Shown here piece by piece: positions 1-11,699 of a stretch of 64,000 bases of DNA (positions are counted from its first letter, which is position 1; every line of letters starts with the position of its first letter). Under the pieces are notes generated by a model that had not been told where the DNA came from, did not search any database, and saw nothing but the letters and a program-made list of their open reading frames with translations. Location: the NCBI RefSeq assembly GCF_910592395.1, contig NC_088312.1, positions 5,642,001 through 5,706,000 on the forward strand. The letters are read 5' to 3'. Source of the DNA: Lineus longissimus. Taxonomy: Eukaryota; Nemertea; Pilidiophora; Heteronemertea; Lineidae. A program made the translations under genes and the position numbers.

Positions 1-1030
1 ACATGTGCAAGGGAGGTTTAAATGGCAGCCATACGCCAGTTTATTGTTTATATGATGGCAAAACAAATAGTGGGAAGCAAACAACATTATTAGAGTGTCC
101 AGACTCAAGTCTTCTCATTAGGGCAGTAATGACGATAGAGACTAACATGCATAAATGTTAATTCTGACCAGTGCTATTTTTTAATTTCACCTGGGCATAA
201 GTTCGGCAATTTATCCCATCAAAAGAGATGTGCAGGTACTGCTCAACAGCTGGACAACCACTTTTAAAAATGCAGCCACGCTACAATATTTACAATTGGC
301 TGACAAGCCATTCACCTTCCTTATGTATGTTGGAAAGATCAATATGATGATTAATGGAAAATCAGGTGCCAGGACCGTGACAGGAAGGAGTCCATCAGTG
401 TTCACGTGTCTAGAGAGTTGTACACGTGACCAGTGTGTGGTTGTTCCATGTTGCTGCTTTGGCCAACGTGTAAAGTTGGCATGTTGGACCTGGCTTATAT
501 TAGATAAACTTAACACGGTGAAATTACTTGCAAAGGAGCAAGGTTCCTTTGCTTGTAGCACCTTTGTAGGGTGATATCAGTGGCATAGTGGTTACAGTGC
601 CGAGCTCAGTATGAGGAAGACGCGAATTCGACTCTCATAGGACCACCACTGTGGAGTGTTTGTGTCCTTGAGCCCTAAATTGTTTCTCTCCAGCCAGGAG
701 TAAGAATGGGAATGGGACCAGCATCCGGTCTAGGAGGTTTACAGTACTTCAATTTCCCCCCCCCCCCCCCCCTCCTAAGATGATGAATATCGTCAAATTC
801 TTTCGTTAAGGCAATACTTCGTGAATGAGACATTTGAAGTGCAGCCAACCCATACAGTCCAGCCAAATTCACCAAAAGCACATGTGCAATATGCACACCC
901 CAGCGTACAGCACCTTTTGGCAACTTGCCGTAAGGCTGAAACCAGACACTGCATTGTTCTGGCAGCTGAACAGAATTGGAGGAGAACTCAAGGATATTAG
1001 TACATCTTCAGAGGATGTTCACTGGCTTAC
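1..1030. other. Left edge, presumed GOGAT intron with a SINE; no exon recognised
   Basis: This stretch lies downstream of the last GOGAT exon I can identify (minus strand, ending at 1031), so it should be intron of that gene or hold further exons that I could not recognise. It contains a tRNA-derived SINE near 571-720 and a run of C residues near 758-773. Open frames here (for example 230-574 plus and 675-923 minus) have no recognisable domain and look like chance. Confidence 0.5.
571..720 (+). mobile_element. tRNA-derived SINE
   Basis: A polymerase III A-box-like sequence (tggcatagtgg at 581-591) is followed about 35 bases later by a B-box-like sequence (aattcgactctc near 625). After the tRNA-like head comes a body reading gtgtccttgagcc and then ctctccagccaggagtaa, which resembles the conserved middle part of widespread invertebrate SINEs (roughly GTGTCCTTGGGCAAGGC and CTCCACCCAGG). 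The 3' end is uncertain; a poly-C run follows at 758-773. Family assignment is from memory of such elements, not from a search. Confidence 0.6.
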
Positions 1031-4000
1031 CTGTTTCTTGAATTCATCTTTGTCAAGTTGACTAGTAACGAATACCTGAAAGATAAGATGAAAAGTAAGG
1101 TAAAATGTTTGGCTTACTTTAGTTAAAGGGACTCTTAATATGTCAACCAGCAATCACGCTAACCCAATTTAAGATATAAAGCCAGTATCTACCCATGACC
1201 TGTCAGTTACGTTTGTAGATCACAAGTTTGATGACAGATCAATAGCCTCCAGAGATACAAGTCAGCAAACTCAGATTCCAACACATGTTGTGACAGAACC
1301 CTTAGACATTTCATGGTATTGACAGATCGCTGGCCTATCCTTCTGATTTCTTCATTAGCTATTTCACATCAATGACACTGAACTTTTTTACAACAACCAT
1401 CAGTTAACACTCAACGATACATAACCAGTCTACATGTAGGAGGAAAAACCCAGAAAGATGTCGCTCATTAACCTTGAATAGCAAGACATCTAGGAGAACC
1501 AACCCGACCACCGAATTCAGAAGGGACGGTGTGGAATGAAAATCAGATCCGAACAAACAAATACAGAACACAGATTGGAAAGAGTTTTGTTTAGTAAACA
1601 GCCCGGCACATCAAATTAGATGTCGAGTCAAACAAATATTAATATCGCAAGACAATCAGAAGTCATCAGTCAAGACATCCCAATCAACCCACCAACATAT
1701 CTAATCCCAGTCTTATTATAAGAATTACTGTTACTATGACAACAATGTCAGAAATAAACCCACTCAGTCTACTTTCAACATGGGTAACTGGATAAAATAT
1801 GACATTTGTGCCAAATCTTTTGAGTGACTCTTCAAATCTTACACAAATCCCTCGCCAACTTTACCAGCAGCTTCCGTTGCTAGGTAACTGGATTATGGTC
1901 CACATGTACGTCTCTGCAGTAGAAATGTCAGCTTGGTGATAAAAACTATGGAATATTTTAAGAAGTGCCCGAACGATATGACGTCAATAGACATTTTCAG
2001 AAAGATTGTAAAAGGGGCAAGCCCACTCTCTAAAGTAATTTGGGTCCACGAAGGAGTCTGAAATGACATCACTGTTCATCCTTTTGAGGTACATACAAGA
2101 AGGATTTCCTAATTCTATACATGATTTCTTTTGATGGGAGATAATTTTGTCTCATTGTGAATTTCATCTGAAGCCAACTTCTGGGAATTATGATAGTGCA
2201 GGGGGTTCTTACAAAAACGAAGAGTGATATCTGCTGATGAAAAATAGCTCAAGAATGCAGTTACGATGCCATGCACAAGTGTGTAAGGTCATAACACAAG
2301 AGACTTGAGACATGAGACGACAATTAATCAGAAAAGTTATAATTGTACATGTAGGAAAACACGACTCTAAGTAGTACTAAAAATCTTCGAGGCATGCCAT
2401 ACAATTTATCAAATTAGTCCAAAAAGAGACACACAGAATGCCAAGATCTATGAGATGGGAATGTGCAATATCTTTCTCGACACAAATCAATATTCATGAT
2501 GTTTTGGCCGTATCAGAACAGCTGAGGTATGGAGATGCTGTAAAAATAACACTACTCAAAAATTAACATCCCACCAAAACCTCTGAAGAACACGCTGGTC
2601 TGACTATTAACAACATTGTACCATGGCTCTTCAGACTACAAATAACATTAGCTCTTTCCTTCAGATGTTGGTCATGTCAGAAGTTCAGGTCTACCAAATA
2701 CAGCTCATTGATATGATCAGGGAAACATAAAATGATAGCCAATGCTAATATTGGAAGCATGCCCCATCTACTGTGGCAGTAAATACATCGCATCACCTCA
2801 TCATTATGCAAACAGTGTCAACAAACGAATGTGGATCCCATAAGTATCCAGATTTGATGAACAATGTAATTATAGCCAACTAGCTAATGGGTTTTGAGCT
2901 AAACGTGGCTTCCCTTTGGTTCGCCTGAGCGTGGGATGTTCCGTTGGTCTTTTGATAATAAAGCGAGGATAGAATGCTTTGTTCAAAGGTCAGGGGCTGG
3001 AGACAGGAGAGTGGCGCAGTGGATGTCTCAAGTTAACACACACCTTGACCCTCAAGACCACATCTCTGATGACAAATCCCCATTAGATACCCCAGCATGA
3101 TCAGTTAGTTCCCTGTCCCGATGTTCAATCAGAGGCATGGTGATCAATTTTATCAAATCCCTTGATCCCATCCGTGATTGATGAGATGGTTGATTACAAA
3201 TTCCCTCCAACAAATTTGACAAGCATCTTCACATCATACAAAGTCATCACAATATGGACACATCTTTCTACAGCAAGCTGTGCTCTACCACAGGGTCTAA
3301 TGGTCTACTAGGTTCCTATGACAATTTTCAGTTAGAGGACTGCAGACTTATTTCATCAACTCTCTTGATCCTGTCTGTCCATGACTGATTGTTGTTTTTA
3401 ACCCACAGATTTCCCTTCAAAATGTTTACTAGTAGCAGTAGTGCAGAAGTAAATCTCTTATTACAATTACCAGGTGAAATATTTTTTAATCCACTATCTC
3501 CCTCATCCAAAATTGAACGCCCCAACCTTTTTACTAATCAACCAGATGCAGATGGAAACAAAGGCACGACCTGATGATCTACTATCCCAATAAAGGCAAA
3601 TAGATGGATCTATCATCATTAATCGAACCACACACACTTTCTTGATGGGACCGATCAATACAAAATGACGTAAGCACAAACTGATCATGCATCCAGTTCC
3701 AACATATTACCCAAAATTCAATTAACCAGAGATTTGTAGTGCGGGGGATTCGATTAGCAGCCCCAGCCATAGTTGGGCACTGCACGCCCCCGTCGGATAT
3801 GAAAATGATCGGGAATGGTGTTAGTGACTGTCACATTGATGGAGCCAGATTTAGTTACAATGCCTTAAGAATTTGATAGGGGGATTGATCCGGACCAATA
3901 ATAGATTGAACTCGCACCACAATGGATAGGACGGGTAAAGTTGCCGTGCGATCAAATGGATTTCCGAACGTCTTTAGAGAAAAGAGATTGCGATCGATAA

Positions 4001-6722
4001 AATACCCAAACACGCCAAAGAGATTATTGATAAATGATGTTCGTTTGAAGACCTGCTTTTGAAGTTGCTACTTATTGGTGATGTGGGGTATGAAAGGGAG
4101 GGATAAATGACAGCTTTTGTGCAACATATCATCAGCCATTGGCACTAGCCCTAATGTTAAAGGTAAACACATGTCAGTGATGAATGTCTGAAGTATGAGC
4201 AAACAAGGAAAAAAGAATAGGTTGGTTTGCCAAGACACTCCATCAAGACTACCATTATTCAAACGGTATTCAGCATTCTATTGTGGATATTCTGCATAAT
4301 ACTACCCGAATATAGAACATCTATCAAAGCTAGCTCTACAAGATGCTATGACACCTAAACAGACCTCAAACCTCACTGTTAGAAAGGGCTACTTAGTCAG
4401 GACAAAAAGTGGGTACGGACAAGGTCACCAGGGGCTTGAAGTTTATTTGAGGGACATTTTCGTAAAAATAGGCATCAATTGCGGATATTGCCAGTCATCT
4501 TGGAGGCCCCATCTCGAGGAATTGCTGACTCTGTCCTAGCCAAAAACATAAGAATCTTTTACGAACCTGTCTCATAAGAGGCTCTCTCTCCTTGGCTATA
4601 CTGCCTGTGTGTGCGCCATCCACTGGCACGTTCCGCCAAAATAGCACCTGAAAGAATCCATGCAAATGGATATGAGAACAATAAATGATATTATCATCCA
4701 GAAATATTTGACTCGCACAAGAAGTAAACTGAGCAGTACTTTTGATCATCAGACTCATCTGAAGCTCTGAGATCACAATCTTTCAAAGACCAGCCTGTTT
4801 AGGTGGGATTTCAAAAAAAGTCACTAGAGTAGTGACCTATTTACTATGCATGTCTACTGCGCCATCCATCAGACTCAAGGTCCATTACAACAGAAGGAAA
4901 CAGTAACAAATGTTCCTGGTTTCGATATGGACACAAACCTACTCTTTACCTCAATTTGGAAGTCCAATGCCAAGCGTGTAAAGATATTCTCAGCCTGTTC
5001 TACTGATTCCTTATTAGTGAAGAAGATCCCAGTGGCATACTCTCCTTCTGGTGGCAGTGTGGCATTAGCTTCTTCCCTGAAACATAGAGTAGTTCAGTCT
5101 CCTTGAAACATCAAAATCACCTTAATTGACCCAACAAGCACTAATGCAATAAATTATGGTTACAGGAAAATTATATGAAAAATATTTAAAATATTCAAAA
5201 TTATATGCCTGCCAGATTTTCCCATCTGATGAATTGCTCGTGGATGGTGGGCACAACAGTCATGTCGATTCTCAATATAAACCCTCGTCTCTACCAACCT
5301 GAGTTTCGTTTCAAAGTATGCGTGCGGCATCCCGACCAACACACCAGCACCATCGCCAGTCTCGTTGTCACACCCACAGGCCCCACGGTGCTCCATTCGT
5401 ATGAGCATTCTCTCCGCATCTTTGATGACCTTGAATGTACACAAAAACAATCTGAATTGTCACATAACCAAGACCAATTTTATAAAAGCCTCATCAGTCT
5501 TTGACTTTATGGACCAATTCCACTGTTGCAGTTAGTTGGTTTGTAGAGTTTGCTATTTTTCGCATTCGAAATACTGCCACAAAATCAGGAAACAATCCTT
5601 AGGTTGATACTTTCAGAATTTCTTCTAAAAATTATGCCACAACTTTGGAAAATCAGAAAAAGAAAAAAACAATAATTTAACTTCAAAAGGGATGTGGTTA
5701 TTTGAGAATGATCACGATGAGACACAAATTTATTTTTTATCAGAACATTTCATTTCGGCAGTACTGTAGGACTGCACAAAAAATAGAAACTTTTTTCAAA
5801 TCAAAAAGTTATTACTTAACCAAGGAAAAGAGTTATTTATACCAAGGGCGGTCAACAGCCTACACTGTCATCCAGTGCCAACATGGCCAACTGGAGCCCT
5901 CATCAGCATTCAGAGCAACCCTCATTAGCATTAGCAGTAATTAAAGCAATTAGTGGGAGGTCCTCCTGATCACCTGCCCAGCTGAAGAATACATATTGAA
6001 AATTATTTGAACTCATCACCATTATCTTGTAACAGGCAACAGGTGTGCAGCAGACAACTTTACTGCAATGACAATGACATGTATACAGAACTAAAATGCT
6101 ATACAAAAAACTGGATCAGAAATTCAAGGGGACACACTGTCTGCATCATTTGTAGTTGTTACATAAAGTCAGAAATCATTTTGCGAACAGTATCACTTTA
6201 TCCCTTTGCTATTTAAATTCTTGACACTGTCAACATGTATCGTAAGTTGAAAGCCACTGCTTTGCACTCTCAGCAGCAACCATTTGGGCGTTATTCAGAA
6301 TATTTTAAAACAGTCCTGAATTCGCACATACATACACAATCAAGTTGAACATACTGAAAGAGAAACTTACACGATTTGATTAGAACGTCATGCCAATGAC
6401 TCCCTGCTTGCAGGCGACGTGCAGAGAACGTCATGTGACTCCCTGCTTGCAGGCGACGTGCAGAGAACGTCATGCCAATGACTCCCTGCTTGCAGGCGAC
6501 GTACATAACACGTCATGCCCTACCGAAATTATTCGCACAGACATACACAATCAAGTTGAACATACTGAAAGAGAAACTTACACGATTTGATTTGACGCCA
6601 TCGATGCTGACAACATAACCAACGCCACAAGAATCCTTCTCTAGCTCTGGATCATAGAGACCTTGTTTTTCAGGAAGGCCATCCTCGGGCCGGAATTTTA
6701 GACCGGAAGCTTTCTGAGGCAT
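1031..6722 (-). CDS. Glutamate synthase (GOGAT), N-terminal exons, partial
   Basis: GOGAT makes two glutamates from glutamine and 2-oxoglutarate with a reduced nucleotide donor. Coding exons read on the minus strand: 6722-6582, 5429-5299, 5076-4950, 4647-4567 and 1075-1031, all with AG/GT borders and matching phases, giving the first ~175 of some 2000 residues. The start is followed by a 31-residue leader and then CGVGYVV; this Cys32 is the expected N-terminal nucleophile of the class II glutaminase domain after propeptide removal. The second exon has [15 protein letters not shown], a hallmark GOGAT segment, and later exons read [18 protein letters not shown] and [12 protein letters not shown], matching the order in plant and bacterial GOGATs. 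The 5'UTR is split: the start exon begins at 6856, and an upstream donor lies at 7484. The gene continues past the left edge. The 3.5-kb intron 1076-4566 shows nothing else. Confidence 0.92.
6320..6592. repeat. 62-bp direct duplication flanking a ~42-bp tandem repeat, overlapping a GOGAT splice donor
   Basis: Segments 6320-6381 and 6531-6592 are near-identical direct copies, offset by 211 bases. The right copy contains the real GOGAT donor (exon end 6582); the left copy carries a duplicate of that donor and the last ~11 exon bases. Between them are three copies, plus a partial one, of a 39-43 bp unit starting at 6384, 6427, 6466 and 6508, each with ctgcttgcaggcgacgt. Confidence 0.85.
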
Positions 6723-7483
6723 TTAAAGGTAATTAGCTGATGTTGGTTTAGAGTTCCCCCAGTAATGGATAATAAATGTGATGGTGAAAACGTGTGGCCG
6801 TTGTTTTTCTAAAAGATGTAGCTCCCAAGTGTCTGTGTTGCTTTGTAGATTGCATCCTGTAAAGAAAAGATATGAAAAAATTATTATAATTCTTTTGAAA
6901 ACTCTACTGTGACTTGAACATCTTTATGACTACGAGATGTTTTTACAATAATGCTAGAATTCTGCAGATCACAAATTGTGACTATTGACATACTCAGAGA
7001 CTTTGTATGCTATTCAAGAAAAAAGGGTCACCTCTTGGTTATCCCCCACTACTGCAAAATGTATACAATTTACCATAAATATCAGAATTACAAAAATCAA
7101 TCCAATTTTTAGGCCTATGAAAATATAAAATCTGACTGCATCAAAATGTATTAATTGATATTGCGCAACCTTTCCAATATATGAATCAAATATATCTGAT
7201 ATATTGAAGGAGATGAAGATGCTAAAAGATAATTCAAAATCAAAAATCTAACCCATGCGCATTTTGAAAGTCACCCAGGACTTGTACAACTATTCCGTAC
7301 TCTACGGGATCGCGTGGTAGATGATTGACAGGTAATATACATAGGCCTACCGGTAATGCCAGGAGTCTCGGGCTGCAGCACTGATTAAGCATCGTTTTGC
7401 TACTCAGTTCAATCAATATCAACTATGATGATACATATATATCATGGCAATAGGCTTCTATGAATGAACGAAAGATTCACTTA

Positions 7484-7620
7484 CCGCTTATCAAGACCCG
7501 ACTCACAAATCTCATTGAAAAAGCGAGGAAAGATGCAGCACTTCCATGCACGCAAGTTGGCCAAGTGCGACGCCAGTCAATGGCTCTTGCATTCACCTGC
7601 TGCACCCCCACTGAGTTATG
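7484..7620 (-). promoter_or_regulatory. Probable GOGAT first non-coding exon and promoter region
   Basis: On the minus strand a good donor (gataagcg then GTAAGT) ends an exon at 7485. The next acceptor on that strand that fits is at 6857, just upstream of the GOGAT start exon, so this is most simply the untranslated first exon. The transcription start is not defined; no TATA box is obvious. Confidence 0.55.
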
Positions 7621-7683
7621 TTAGCGGTTGATAACGTAACCAGATGCACGTCTAACGGATCAGACGTTTTTCATGTGGGTTTT

Positions 7684-7815
7684 ACACTCCGGATACAGTA
7701 GACCGGCCTCGTCATGCCACTCTTTAAGAGAAGAGCAAGGATACTCCTATATGCAGTCCATTTCATCATCCTGATCGTCCTTCCTGAAGAGGCCGGTCCA
7801 CTGCATCCGGAGTGT
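7684..7815. mobile_element. Short hairpin MITE
   Basis: The 27-bp arm at 7684-7710 is an inverted copy of 7789-7815, with about 25 of 27 positions matching (acactccggatacagtagac at the left end). The whole element is about 132 bp and has no coding capacity, as expected of a non-autonomous inverted-repeat element. It lies between the GOGAT promoter and the start of the next gene. Target-site duplication is not clear. Confidence 0.7.
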
Positions 7816-8399
7816 CATTGAAATTGGGTCGATGAGCTATCGCTCCACCCTGTCAGGGATAAATTATATCGGTTTATTTAAATGGACAGCCTCGGGAGTC
7901 TCACCAGCAGTTTCGGGCTCTTTCGGTACAGTTTGTGTGCAGTTATTTTAACCCTATGTCGATTCTATGTACCCTCCTTTCTTCCTTCCAAGGACGGATA
8001 TACACGCGCACAATGCCAGTAGATCTTGATTTCCCAGGAAGCGGGAGGGTGGCGTTCAACCATTGGAAGAGCTCAATTACGATCAATTAACTTTACTTTC
8101 TGGACGGCACAAACCAGATACGGTATATTTTGTTAATGTCTACGCTGGCATAAGGCCTACGATCCGGGTCCATGGACCAAAGAATGTGTTTTATGTACAT
8201 ATATCTTTGAAAAACAGAAAGAAGCGTTAGATTGCATGTTCATGACCAGTATGACCGCATGTTGGAACCATGAGAAATTCACGTGCACAGTAAGAAAGAC
8301 ATTAGCCAATAGGAACACTGAAAATGATATTCTTGTAATCGGGGTAATGAATTCTAGCCAATCGGGTTGCAGCATTTTACGGCCACGCATTCTTCATTC

Positions 8400-8604
8400 A
8401 TTGCGATAGCCTCGTGAAAAACCTCGAGACCACGTTCATTCCCTTATAAATTTCGATCAATATCGTAGTCTGTTTACAGTTGCTAGTGAGGACAAACGTT
8501 GGCCTATTTTGTCTCGTTTGCCTAATTTGACTCCTCTTAGTTGACTCTAATTCTGATTCTCTGTACCGAACTTCTCAAGGCAGCCGGAGCACAGTACCAA
8601 ATAG
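8400..8604 (+). promoter_or_regulatory. Core promoter and 5'UTR of the 317-residue protein gene
   Basis: A TATA-like sequence (TATAAA at 8445-8450) lies about 155 bases before the start codon of the next gene, giving an expected transcription start near 8475. An in-frame TAG at 8602-8604 sits immediately before the ATG, which fixes the start. No upstream intron is needed. Confidence 0.5.
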
Positions 8605-10167
8605 ATGGAAAACATCGATTTCGAAGTCCAAACCCTCCTCCAGAGCACCGGATACAAACACGACGATTTAAAACAAGGAACTTTAAGTTTTGATCATGAT
8701 TTTCGAATCGTTGAAAATGTAGGCCTAAAAGCTATCTGGCCCGACGTCTGGAAGTGGAAGCAACCACCTTCGATTCGCCGGCGCCATAGCAGCGCACCCA
8801 GCAAAGATGGAGAAGTTGATGAAGGGAAGAAGCCAGCATCCCGTATCACTATTGGGAGTACCAACAATCTCTACTGGAGAGAACCGTGCTGTCGTCGCAG
8901 CAGTTCTGAGAGTGAAGAAGCTGAGATAATGGTTGTAAAGTGCCCAGCGCTAGGAACTGAGTATGCTGTCGAAGGTCTGAGGCAGGATGAAATGCCAGTT
9001 ATTGGTAGGTTATAAATACGCGTATTAAATTCTGTCAAGAATTCTTGAATAATGTAGTTAACCCATACTTGTTTTTAAGCATGATTGTTCAATTCAGAAA
9101 AATCAATCAATTAGAACAAAATCGATCAAAAATATTGATTATTATTGATTAGCAGATTATTGATTACCTCTGACCCAATTGATACCCAGATAAAGTATTT
9201 TTACGTTATTTTGCATAAGACTGGTAAAAAAATCCTGGTAGGCCTACATAGCGTTACATAACATTGGCCTCAGGAGCCTAAGGGTTTTTAAACATCCTGG
9301 TTGTCGGGGTCACTTGAGGTAGTGTTATAGTCTGGGTTTCTTAATGAGATGTCCCTGAGTAGGCCTACACTTTGTTTTGATAAGTAATCGATTGATTTGT
9401 TTTGAATCAATATCATATTTTCTGTCATTCTAGAGTGTGTAGGATATTGGTCTTAAGTCGTAAAAGGTGCCTGCCCCAATTATTAGTAGGGCCTATGCAG
9501 CCGAGAAACATCTGCAATGATTCTGTCCTTTTCAGTTTAGAATCAAGCCTTTAAACGGAAAATCTTGGTTGGATGTAACTACACTAATATCACCACTATT
9601 TTTATCATTACAGGTACATACGTAGACTCGATGATCGTTGCTGGCTTCAGCTACAGGGTCCGCCATCTTGGATCCGAGTGTTACCATTTCAACGGGAATG
9701 CCATCTGCCTTGTATCTATTGGCCTAGGCTATGGGAAGCGTATAACCTTTGAAGGGTCTACCAAGAACTATAACCCTAACTTCTTCTGGTCTGATAGCGT
9801 CCCAGAAGGGTATGGCTTCAGTATCCAGGCTGTTGCAAAGGGTGACAAGTTTGCTGCTGTGACGGATGAAGGGCGCCCAGCTGCAGAGATCAACGTTGAA
9901 GACATTCTACAACAAAAAGAGATATCTCAGGAACTAAACAATGGTGCTATTCTTAAGACTATTAAAGTGACACTGGTCTGTGATATTGTACATATGACCG
10001 ACCCGCACGGTATGATGCCATTGCGGAGCAACTCTCTGAACACTGTGATAGAAGCAAAGGCAGTCCTTCAGAAGCTAAAGGGCGCAAGGGAGGCTGTTCT
10101 CAAAGAGGTCTGGGCCTCTGAGGTGCCATTCATTGGGTGTTGCCTCCTTCAGCCAATCGATGAATAG
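8605..10167 (+). CDS. Two-exon gene, uncharacterised 317-residue protein
   Basis: Exon 1 is 8605-9004 and exon 2 is 9614-10167; the donor (attg then GTAGGT) and acceptor (atcattaCAG) join in phase 1 and recreate a glycine codon. The start is preceded directly by an in-frame TAG. I do not recognise the family. The first ~110 residues are charged and include a basic, serine-rich stretch (about residues 57-67) and a CCRRSSSESEEAE segment (about 95-107). The rest looks like a compact mixed alpha/beta fold, rich in Gly and aromatic residues, with a FWSDSVPEGYGFS segment. There is no signal peptide or membrane segment. It is probably a soluble, intracellular protein; function is unknown. The 3'UTR probably ends after AATAAA at 11100. 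Confidence 0.85.
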
Positions 10168-11125
10168 ATCTGTATCTGGTCTTTAGACTAGAGAGGTTAA
10201 ATCTCAAGACATCTTCAGCTGAACTCATCTTTTAAAAACCTCTCTGTTGTTATTAATCTTCCTGAAAATATAGATGTGCTTCACTTTCTCTCTGCTATTT
10301 GTTGTTTGCATTTAGATTATTGATACATTGTATGTTAATGCAATTATTATGAACAATTACAAGGATTTAAATTAGGCGAAAAGGCAAGAACCATGTAAAA
10401 GGAGTAATTTAAAGCAATCTGATTTTATGTTCTGAAATATTTCAATTTATGAAAAGAACTACTGGTACCAAGTTTGTACACAATACTTGTCAAAAAGCGG
10501 TTCACTTTTTTTGAGACACCCAATATATGGTAACTAGGAGAAGTACCTTTGTGACAGGTTTCTTTTGGCTGAGTAGTGTAACATTACTTTATTGAAATGT
10601 TATGGGTTAGTCTTCTTTAATAGTTGTTATTAATTTTTGTTAATAACATGCATTTTTTGAAACACATCAGGATGACAATTTGATATCAAAAACAATGTAA
10701 TCATTTTCTTTTCTTCCAACAACTGTACCATATTAGCAGTTTATCTTCTTCTAACATGGTTTTAAAGTTGATGTTAGATTTTTTTATGAATGAAATGTTT
10801 GACTTCTTATGTATTTATCTGTTAAGGTATCTGGACAATCTTATCAGCTGGAACAACATTGTAAAAAAAGTGCACTTGACCACATCTTAGCAATATTTGC
10901 TGAAACACCTTTTTTAACAACACACTTTGTGTGAGCAGTCTTTACAGTTGTTGTCTAAAATGAGAGAAGCCTTCAAACCTTCAATCAGAAAACCAAAGTG
11001 ACAAATCACTTGACTCATTTTACCCTTTTTGTTTCTTGATAACTTTTTTATATGCTCTGTACACGTGTTTAAAATATACGTACATGTACATGTACAGTCA
11101 ATAAAATATTAGATAAATATTATTT
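10168..11125 (+). terminator. 3'UTR and poly(A) signal of the 317-residue protein gene
   Basis: AT-rich untranslated DNA follows the stop codon. The first clear AATAAA on this strand is at 11100-11105, so cleavage is expected about 15-25 bases later. No open frame of note lies here. Confidence 0.5.
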
Positions 11126-11699
11126 TAGTCTTCGATCCTTTACAGTGAAGCTTCATACAGTTTTCCTCTCACTGCCATGTCTTAAGGTTTGATCCCACAG
11201 GAACTGCTGGTCAAACCACATGGTTTTCACAGGCATTAGACTAATTTTGATGTTAGTTATTTGCTCGGGAATGTGTTATGTGCTAATGTTGGAAAGACAA
11301 AGATCCAGGAGATGTTTACACGAACTGGCCCTTGGTGAGTTGGTCTCGGGTTGTCATGTATAACAACTTCCTTGTACAGAAAAGCATCCGGCGACATCTG
11401 GCCACAAATGATGAAGCAAGATACAATTTGTAAGGCCTCCTCCCTGGTTGTGACTGTCACAGAGCTAATTCTGTGTGCTATTTGTCCTCAGAAATACGTT
11501 GTCACAACGTCCTTCCCCTGACAGAACTCTTACAACTGAAGACAACACAGAAAAGAAGAGGCATGAATAACCAATTTTCTTCTATATTGATCTTCTGAAC
11601 ATCACATGGTTGCAAAAATTGCAGGTTCATTTCAAAATATGAAATTGTATCAATATAGAGTAACTCATAAATCATAGTACACTTTTCAATTGAGACAAC

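Noticed and set aside
230-574. 114-codon plus-strand frame and its minus-strand shadow
   Set aside because: Both strands are open over the same stretch, with no recognisable motif; consistent with chance.
1076-4566. Extra GOGAT exons inside the long intron
   Set aside because: EREPLMRQ joins directly to VFVTSQ as in other GOGATs, so no sequence is missing between the two exons.
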